Notes under the pieces: model-generated
Databases searched by the model: none
Told to the model about the DNA's origin: nothing
What the model saw: only the letters and a program-made list of their open reading frames with translations
DNA from: a virus
Length of the DNA stretch: 32,260 bases
IMG/VR virus record: IMGVR_UViG_3300011115_000121
Location: 1 to 32,260 of that record
Strand: one strand, 5' to 3'
Program-made: the position numbers and the translations under genes
Shown: piece after piece, positions 27,616 to 32,260 of the stretch
Layout: every line of letters starts with the position of its first letter
How positions within the stretch are numbered: position 1 is the first letter of the stretch

Positions 27616-29954
27616 TTGACAACCTCTACGCCAACGGCTTTGCCATCAGGCCCGCGCACAATTCTCTTTGGCGCGGCAATCATGTCAGCCACCGCTTTCA
27701 TTACTTCTTTGTTGTCACTCTGATTTTTCATCATTTCTTGCATTGTTCCAACGGTATTGTTGTGGCTTTGCATGACTTGTTGATTTGAATTGTTTACCGT
27801 GTTCATCATTGCCTCAATCATGCTACGCAAGTCTTGATTCATTAGTGATTGAACTTGTTGCTGTGCAGTTATATCGTCAGGGTGCATAGACGCTGAGTGG
27901 TTTATTTGAGCCACACGAATCTTGGTGCTTGCGTCCAATTCGGCTTTAAAACGCTCCATTTGTTGCTCACGTTCAAGTTTTGCACTTTCCAATTGAGCCG
28001 TGAATTGTTGCTTTTGCGCCTCGGCTTGCATTTCGGCTTGCACTTTCATTTGCTCCATTTGCATCTCGGCCTGTATCTTGGCTTGATGTAATTGGGCATC
28101 AAATTGAGCTTTAGCTTGCGTAGCTTGCATATCCGCTTGAACACGCATTTGCTCGGATTGTTGTTGCGCTTGCAACTTAATCATCTCGGGGTCGGGCTTG
28201 GGTTGTTGTGGTTGAGCCATCTTTTGCTTGATTTGGTCAAGCGCTTGGTCAATAACACCCTCAAGTTGTTGTGATGACTTAAACGCACTTACGCCAAACT
28301 TCATAACTTCCATCAATACGGGTGTCATTTCGGGGCTTGCTTGTGCAACGGGCATGGCTTGTTGTAGGAATCCCGCAAACGCACCAATGAACTCGGTACG
28401 CTCACGTTTCATTGCCGCTTCATCTAATTGCACCAAACTATCTGCCGCCACCTCAATCCTGAAGTTGCGCAATGGCTTGTCTTTAATCAACGCCAAAGCC
28501 TGTGGAATCATCTGCTGATCCACGGGTTGCATTTGACTTGCCGCGGCATACATCATAATTGTCTGCGGCTGAAACTTGGTGCAAATGATCTGCGCTTTAA
28601 GTCTAATCAGATCAGAGGCAAAAATTGCCACTTCCTCTTGCATAGAACGCAATCTAAGGCTTGCAAATTGTCCCTTGATCTGTTGGGCCGTAGCGGTTTC
28701 GCTTGCTTGTGATGCACCCCTCAAGATGTCCGACAAACCCGTTATTTCATAGATTTGTTGCTTGATCTCTTGTCTTGCGCGGTAGCATTGAAGCAAAGCA
28801 TTAGCCAACGTGTCCAAGGGGATAAGGTCAATTGCACCCTTCAAACCGCCTTTTTCACTAAACGCCATCCACTTGTCAACAGGAATCAAGGAGTTGTTGT
28901 CACCCTCGGTCAACAGTCGTTGCAATGCGGGGACGCTTGAATCGTAAACACCACGAACACGCAAAGACTTGACTAAGCCATCAATGCGGTCGCTCAAGAT
29001 GTCCAACTCATTGGCTTGGTCTTGATAGAGTACAAAGTCAGGAACAGGCACAAGGCTATCGCTTGTCATCGTTGCATACAAAGGCTTGCAACATGGGAAA
29101 AACTGCTCTAACTCTAACGGGTCATCCCGTACATCAATGAACTTGTTGCCTTGCTTGTTAAACCAATAGACTTTGGCAGTGTCTTTGTCCCACAACTCGC
29201 AAATCTTTGCCCGTGTGTACTCTTTTTGGCTGCTTGCGTAGTTTGATAAAGGGTCAGGGCCGCTATCCAATGGAATGTTGCGTGCCGCTTCCTCACCAAA
29301 ACGCTCAACTAGAGCATCTTTGGTCATGTAAACCCAACGCCAAACTTGCGTTACTTCTTCCCATGTACGGGCAACGCTGTGACCAAAATCAGCCCAATGG
29401 ACGTAATCAGTAGGCGCACACTCATACTCAATCTGCTCCATTGGCTCAACTTGACCCGCAGTGTAATCTTTGGTTTCAGCCTCGTCCGAATCTTCGGTGA
29501 CTTGCAAACCATCATCGCTTTCGGGGGTTTCGGGTAGGCCAGGCACTTGGACAACGTGCGGCTCATAACGAACCCATGCCACGCCACGGCCGCCTAAGAA
29601 CCGATCTTCCACGGCATGACGCATTGTGCTTCTAAAGTCGGTGTAATGCTCGATCTCAAAATCTAGCGCACGCTCAACCAATATTGACGCAACACGCCCG
29701 ATTGGATCATTGTCGCCAAACCTACGGCTAACGTCAGCCTTTGGCATCTTGCTATAAACGGCAGGAATTAAAGTTGAGACATTTGACCAAAGAATGTTGA
29801 ACTTGGCGGTGTCATTGCCGCTAGCGCTTCGGGTGTCATCCCGATAACGCCTAATGATTTTCTTGGTGCGTGCTTCCCACTTCTTGAACTCGTTGTCATA
29901 AGTGGCTATAAGGGTGTTGTACTTGTCAACTTCCGTTGGGACTAATTCAGCCAT
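27612..29954 (-). CDS. Portal protein
   Basis: A 780-aa protein beginning MAELVPTEVDKYNTLIATYD. P22-type marks: ARTKKIIRRYRDD, FNILWSNVSTLIPAVYSKMP, FRSTMRHAVEDRFLGGRGVA, PTDYVHWADFGHS and ITGLSDILRGASQASETATA. Residues about 590-700 are a Gln/Glu/Ala-rich coiled coil (LHQAKIQAEMQMEQMKVQAE), which may form the internal barrel. It forms the dodecameric DNA gate and motor dock. The ATG at 29954 overlaps the DUF6321-like gene by 8 nt; a frame to 29996 is less likely. Confidence 0.88.
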   Translation of the reverse strand: MAELVPTEVDKYNTLIATYDNEFKKWEARTKKIIRRYRDDTRSASGNDTAKFNILWSNVSTLIPAVYSKMPKADVSRRFGDNDPIGRVASILVERALDFEIEHYTDFRSTMRHAVEDRFLGGRGVAWVRYEPHVVQVPGLPETPESDDGLQVTEDSDEAETKDYTAGQVEPMEQIEYECAPTDYVHWADFGHSVARTWEEVTQVWRWVYMTKDALVERFGEEAARNIPLDSGPDPLSNYASSQKEYTRAKICELWDKDTAKVYWFNKQGNKFIDVRDDPLELEQFFPCCKPLYATMTSDSLVPVPDFVLYQDQANELDILSDRIDGLVKSLRVRGVYDSSVPALQRLLTEGDNNSLIPVDKWMAFSEKGGLKGAIDLIPLDTLANALLQCYRARQEIKQQIYEITGLSDILRGASQASETATAQQIKGQFASLRLRSMQEEVAIFASDLIRLKAQIICTKFQPQTIMMYAAASQMQPVDQQMIPQALALIKDKPLRNFRIEVAADSLVQLDEAAMKRERTEFIGAFAGFLQQAMPVAQASPEMTPVLMEVMKFGVSAFKSSQQLEGVIDQALDQIKQKMAQPQQPKPDPEMIKLQAQQQSEQMRVQADMQATQAKAQFDAQLHQAKIQAEMQMEQMKVQAEMQAEAQKQQFTAQLESAKLEREQQMERFKAELDASTKIRVAQINHSASMHPDDITAQQQVQSLMNQDLRSMIEAMMNTVNNSNQQVMQSHNNTVGTMQEMMKNQSDNKEVMKAVADMIAAPKRIVRGPDGKAVGVEVVK

Positions 29955-30240
29955 TGTTGTTTCTTTCAGAAATTGCTTTTGCCTTGGCTCGGGCATCTTC
30001 CTTGGATGATGCGCCCCATGCCTTTAAAGCAAGTGCCAACCGTGTGGGTTCGCCATTCTTTTCCATTGGGCCATCAGTAGCACCCATTCGTGCAAGGAAA
30101 GACGCACGCCTTGGGTTGTCTCCTGACTTTACGGGAGGCTTTAGCTTTCCCCCCGTTTCCGCTGCATAACTCGCCCGCCCCTTGGCGTTTAACCCACCTT
30201 CGGGGTTCTTACCTTCTTTGCGAGTCCATGCGGCAGTCAT
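29947..30240 (-). CDS. DUF6321-like basic phage protein
   Basis: A 97-aa protein. AWTRKEGKNPEGGLNAKGRA followed by KLKPPVKSGDNPRRASFLAR and ALKAWGASSKEDARAKAKA is the signature of DUF6321, a small basic family in aquatic phages and phage-like regions, function unknown. It is rich in Lys and Arg with few hydrophobics, consistent with DNA binding near the packaging machinery. The ATG overlaps the upstream 51-aa gene stop. Confidence 0.8.
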   Translation of the reverse strand: MTAAWTRKEGKNPEGGLNAKGRASYAAETGGKLKPPVKSGDNPRRASFLARMGATDGPMEKNGEPTRLALALKAWGASSKEDARAKAKAISERNNNG

Positions 30241-30392
30241 TTGTTCTCAGGCTTTGCAGTCTTAGCAGCGTCTTTGAAATCTTTAGCGGTAGGGGCATCT
30301 TTACTGCCCACTTTGTTCATCTTTTCGCCCGAACCCGCTTTGATTCGCTCTTGTTTTGCCAAAATGTTGGCATAAAGTCCAGCTTTAGACAT
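30237..30392 (-). CDS. 51-aa conserved basic protein
   Basis: A 51-codon frame: MSKAGLYANILAKQERIKAG followed by SGEKMNKVGSKDAPTAKDFK. I recognise this as a recurrent small phage protein found next to DUF6321 (GLYANIxxKxxRIxAGSGEKM...PGSKxAPTxxDF). It is too short for routine long-ORF lists. Its stop overlaps the next ATG (ATGA). Function is unknown, probably linked to packaging or portal assembly by position. Confidence 0.8.
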   Translation of the reverse strand: MSKAGLYANILAKQERIKAGSGEKMNKVGSKDAPTAKDFKDAAKTAKPENK

Positions 30393-30394
30393 GA

Positions 30395-30709
30395 TTAAGC
30401 CGAGAAGATGCCAACACCCAACACCTCAACACCCGCACCCGTGGTCACTCTCCATGAGCCATTTCTAGATATCATGTTGAATTCGATGTTGTATTGACCG
30501 ATGCCACCACCAGGCAAAGCGGGCAACACCACATGGGTAAAAGTTGCGCCATCGGAAATGCTGACATTGCCCGTTGCGGCAGTTGATACCGTGCAAAGCA
30601 AGCGGTGAAGATAATCCCCCGCTGCGCCCGTGCCACCCAAAACACGCGCAGTTGCGCTTGCAGGGACGTGTTCATATTGGTATGCGTAAGGTGTATTTAT
30701 TCCACTCAT
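30395..30709 (-). CDS. Small beta-rich structural protein
   Basis: A 104-aa protein (TPYAYQYEHVPASATARVLG; HRLLCTVSTAATGNVSISDG) with a probable jelly-roll or beta-sandwich fold. It resembles small virion decoration or fibre-related proteins found after the terminase gene. The ATG at 30709 overlaps the terminase stop (ATGA). The role is inferred only. Confidence 0.62.
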   Translation of the reverse strand: MSGINTPYAYQYEHVPASATARVLGGTGAAGDYLHRLLCTVSTAATGNVSISDGATFTHVVLPALPGGGIGQYNIEFNMISRNGSWRVTTGAGVEVLGVGIFSA

Positions 30710-32046
30710 ATTCGATTGCTCCTAGCGGTTTGTTTGTGGATTGCCCACATATCGTTCATTGTGACTTCGTTTTCAGGGCCAACAATCAACACTTTACTCG
30801 GGTCAGGCGGTTTATCTTTGGGTTCTTCCCGCCAACTAATTGCTAACATCCTCATGGCATCAGCGGGGTGACTTGTCCAATCGTGCTTGGGCGTTTGCCT
30901 AAAAGCCTTTTTGTCCTCATCGTACTCACGCTGATACTGTCTCAACGCCTCAATGCCATCAGCGCATTTCTCGGCATCAAACCAACATCTTGGCAACGCC
31001 ATCCTCACGGCTTGAATACCATCTTGAACCGTCAAACTAGGCACAATTGCCAAGTTGTTAATGCCCAAGTGCGCTGCCATTTGCTCAATTACTGACTTCC
31101 CACCGCTTGCCAAAGTCCTTGCCCTTGCATCATGCGGTAGGTAGTGCTTTCCGTAATTGTAGGGTTTTTCTTTGATTTTTGTAACAAATTCTTCGATTGT
31201 TCCACCAGAAAGGGCAAAAAAATCAACAATATGGATTTCGCCACCAATGACTTGATACCACCAAATTGCCGTGTCATCGGTATGCCCCAAGTCCCAAGCC
31301 GTGTGCGTCTTGACCTCGATTTGGTTCTCAACCTTGGTAATGCGCCCATCTTCGCTAACCCGACGCATTTCAGTTCCCCATATTGCGCCAACGATTGCCG
31401 CCTCAAAGCTGCACTCATATTCCTGTAGATATTGATCTTCTGCTAGTTGCGCTTGTGCCGCTTGTAGCTCTGTTTCGGGTAATAGCTTGGATTTGCTTGC
31501 GGGAAGTGACAACGTGAACCATTCGTTTGGTAGCTTTCTGCTTGTCTCGTAAATGTCCCAAAATTGATTTTTGCCCTTGGGCGTGCCACCAAAAACGCAC
31601 CACCCCTGTTTATCTGATAAAGCGGGCCTCACCACGTTACCCCAAACACTAGGTTTGAAGTCGCCATATTCATCTAGGTAAAGGCCATCAAAGCCCAATC
31701 CACGCATGGCATCGGCATTGTCCGCACCAAATAGCCTGATCTTTGCACCGTTTAACAACTCAATGATTAAGTCGGCCTCATTGCTTTGCTTGGTGATGGG
31801 ACGGGAAAAGTATTTAAGGTAATCCCATGCCACGCTTTTGGCTTGGCTTCGGTACGGGGCAACATACCCAAACAAGGGCATTGGGCTTTTGCAAGTGATT
31901 GCCGCCCTGATAAGGTCATTGATAGCCGCCACGGTCTTGCCCGCCCTTCGGTGAGCAACCAAACAAGCCCACCTCTCGGTTCTAGCGTGAAACTCCCTGA
32001 ACTGCTTTCTAGGGCTGTAAGGGATTTCTATGATTCCGCTTGCCAT
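30706..32046 (-). CDS. terL: Terminase large subunit
   Basis: A 446-aa packaging motor. Walker A AHRRAGKT (31-38), Walker B LYLDEYGD with D125 and E126, and the coupling motif FGGTPKGKN (152-160) define the ATPase. The C-terminal RNase H-like nuclease has D252 (AWDLGHTDDT), D306 (LPHDARART) and D396 (SHPADAMRM). It cuts concatemeric phage DNA and pumps it through the portal. The ATG overlaps the small-subunit stop by 19 nt. Confidence 0.95.
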   Translation of the reverse strand: MASGIIEIPYSPRKQFREFHARTERWACLVAHRRAGKTVAAINDLIRAAITCKSPMPLFGYVAPYRSQAKSVAWDYLKYFSRPITKQSNEADLIIELLNGAKIRLFGADNADAMRGLGFDGLYLDEYGDFKPSVWGNVVRPALSDKQGWCVFGGTPKGKNQFWDIYETSRKLPNEWFTLSLPASKSKLLPETELQAAQAQLAEDQYLQEYECSFEAAIVGAIWGTEMRRVSEDGRITKVENQIEVKTHTAWDLGHTDDTAIWWYQVIGGEIHIVDFFALSGGTIEEFVTKIKEKPYNYGKHYLPHDARARTLASGGKSVIEQMAAHLGINNLAIVPSLTVQDGIQAVRMALPRCWFDAEKCADGIEALRQYQREYDEDKKAFRQTPKHDWTSHPADAMRMLAISWREEPKDKPPDPSKVLIVGPENEVTMNDMWAIHKQTARSNRI

Positions 32047-32260
32047 TTAATGACCATTTCTTGTGGGCCACCATCTGCGCCTGTTACCTCTGAACGTGCC
32101 AACTTCGGTACATGGTACTCAACTACGCTTTGAAACAACTCAAACGCCTTGGCGGGGTTTGGTTTTATGTCGTTAGTTATGTCACCCTCGGCAACGGCAT
32201 CGAGCCATTCTGCGAGCCTGTGGGCGTTTCCATCGACAAATGAGGCTATGGCCTGTCTTG
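32028..32260 (-). CDS. terS: Terminase small subunit, C-terminal part (5' end outside the window)
   Basis: An open frame with no start inside the window, reading from 32260 to a TAG at 32030-32028 and overlapping terL by 19 nt. The visible end reads ...AFELFQSVVEYHVPKLARSE then VTGADGGPQEMVIKW, a typical C-terminus of phage small terminases. The protein recognises the packaging site and stimulates TerL. About 76 residues are seen; the N-terminal DNA-binding part is missing. Confidence 0.85.
   Translation of the reverse strand, partial: RQAIASFVDGNAHRLAEWLDAVAEGDITNDIKPNPAKAFELFQSVVEYHVPKLARSEVTGADGGPQEMVIKWQAES

Noticed and set aside
1-32260. tRNA genes, insertion sequences, integrase or attachment sites
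   Set aside because: No cloverleaf-like stretch, transposase motif, tyrosine or serine recombinase or matching att-like repeat was seen; almost all bases are covered by phage genes.

Overview
The window is a nearly gap-free stretch of a tailed double-stranded DNA phage (Caudoviricetes) genome, open at both ends. It has large and small terminase, a P22-like portal, scaffold, capsid, head-tail adaptor, internal/ejection proteins, a tail fibre and a lysis cassette. No tail tube, tape measure or sheath gene is visible, so a short-tailed (podovirus-like) virion is likely. The base composition is moderate, and the gene set (NinB, RusA, YqaJ exonuclease, DUF1071 annealing protein, DUF6321, cupin and GNAT genes among tail genes) resembles phages of aquatic Betaproteobacteria. 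That host call is an inference from family memory, not a search. No integrase is present, but a Cro/YdaS-type regulator with divergent promoters leaves a temperate or pseudotemperate life style open.

Layout. (1) Positions 1-5398, minus strand: an operon running leftwards from a small HTH regulator through an HNH-like protein, a structured RNA, a replication protein, a cytosine methyltransferase with a second long reading frame nested in it, RusA, glutaredoxin, a 29-aa membrane protein, NinB and small zinc proteins. It ends at a strong intrinsic terminator (447-487) in front of a Dps/ferritin-like gene. (2) Positions 5399-5529: divergent promoters sharing an inverted repeat. (3) Positions 5530-8625, plus strand: an early operon of small proteins leading to a recombination module (DUF1071 annealing protein, YqaJ exonuclease, SSB-like protein) and small DNA-binding/zinc proteins. 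It meets the opposite operon tail to tail at 8611-8625. (4) Positions 8611-32260, minus strand: the late operon, transcribed leftwards from the small terminase at the right edge through terminase, portal, scaffold, capsid, adaptors, internal proteins and tail fibre to lysis.

Most genes are joined by ATGA, GTGA or TAATG overlaps, so translational coupling is the rule. Following these junctions reveals several genes shorter than about 55 codons that are easily missed: 2138-2227, 5784-5876, 6288-6446, 9599-9751, 10239-10394, 10391-10483, 30237-30392 and an 11-codon bridge at 27580-27615.

The two most notable signals are these. First, a c4-like structured RNA lies on the minus strand at 4761-4841. 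Its exposed segments are complementary (7 + 9 bp) to a site at 5839-5857 in the divergent plus-strand early operon, and a weaker match lies just upstream on its own transcript; this looks like an antisense-RNA switch between the two early operons. Second, a 299-codon reading frame (3150-4049) lies entirely inside the methyltransferase gene in another frame. It has the best Shine-Dalgarno site of the pair and resembles a separate phage protein family.
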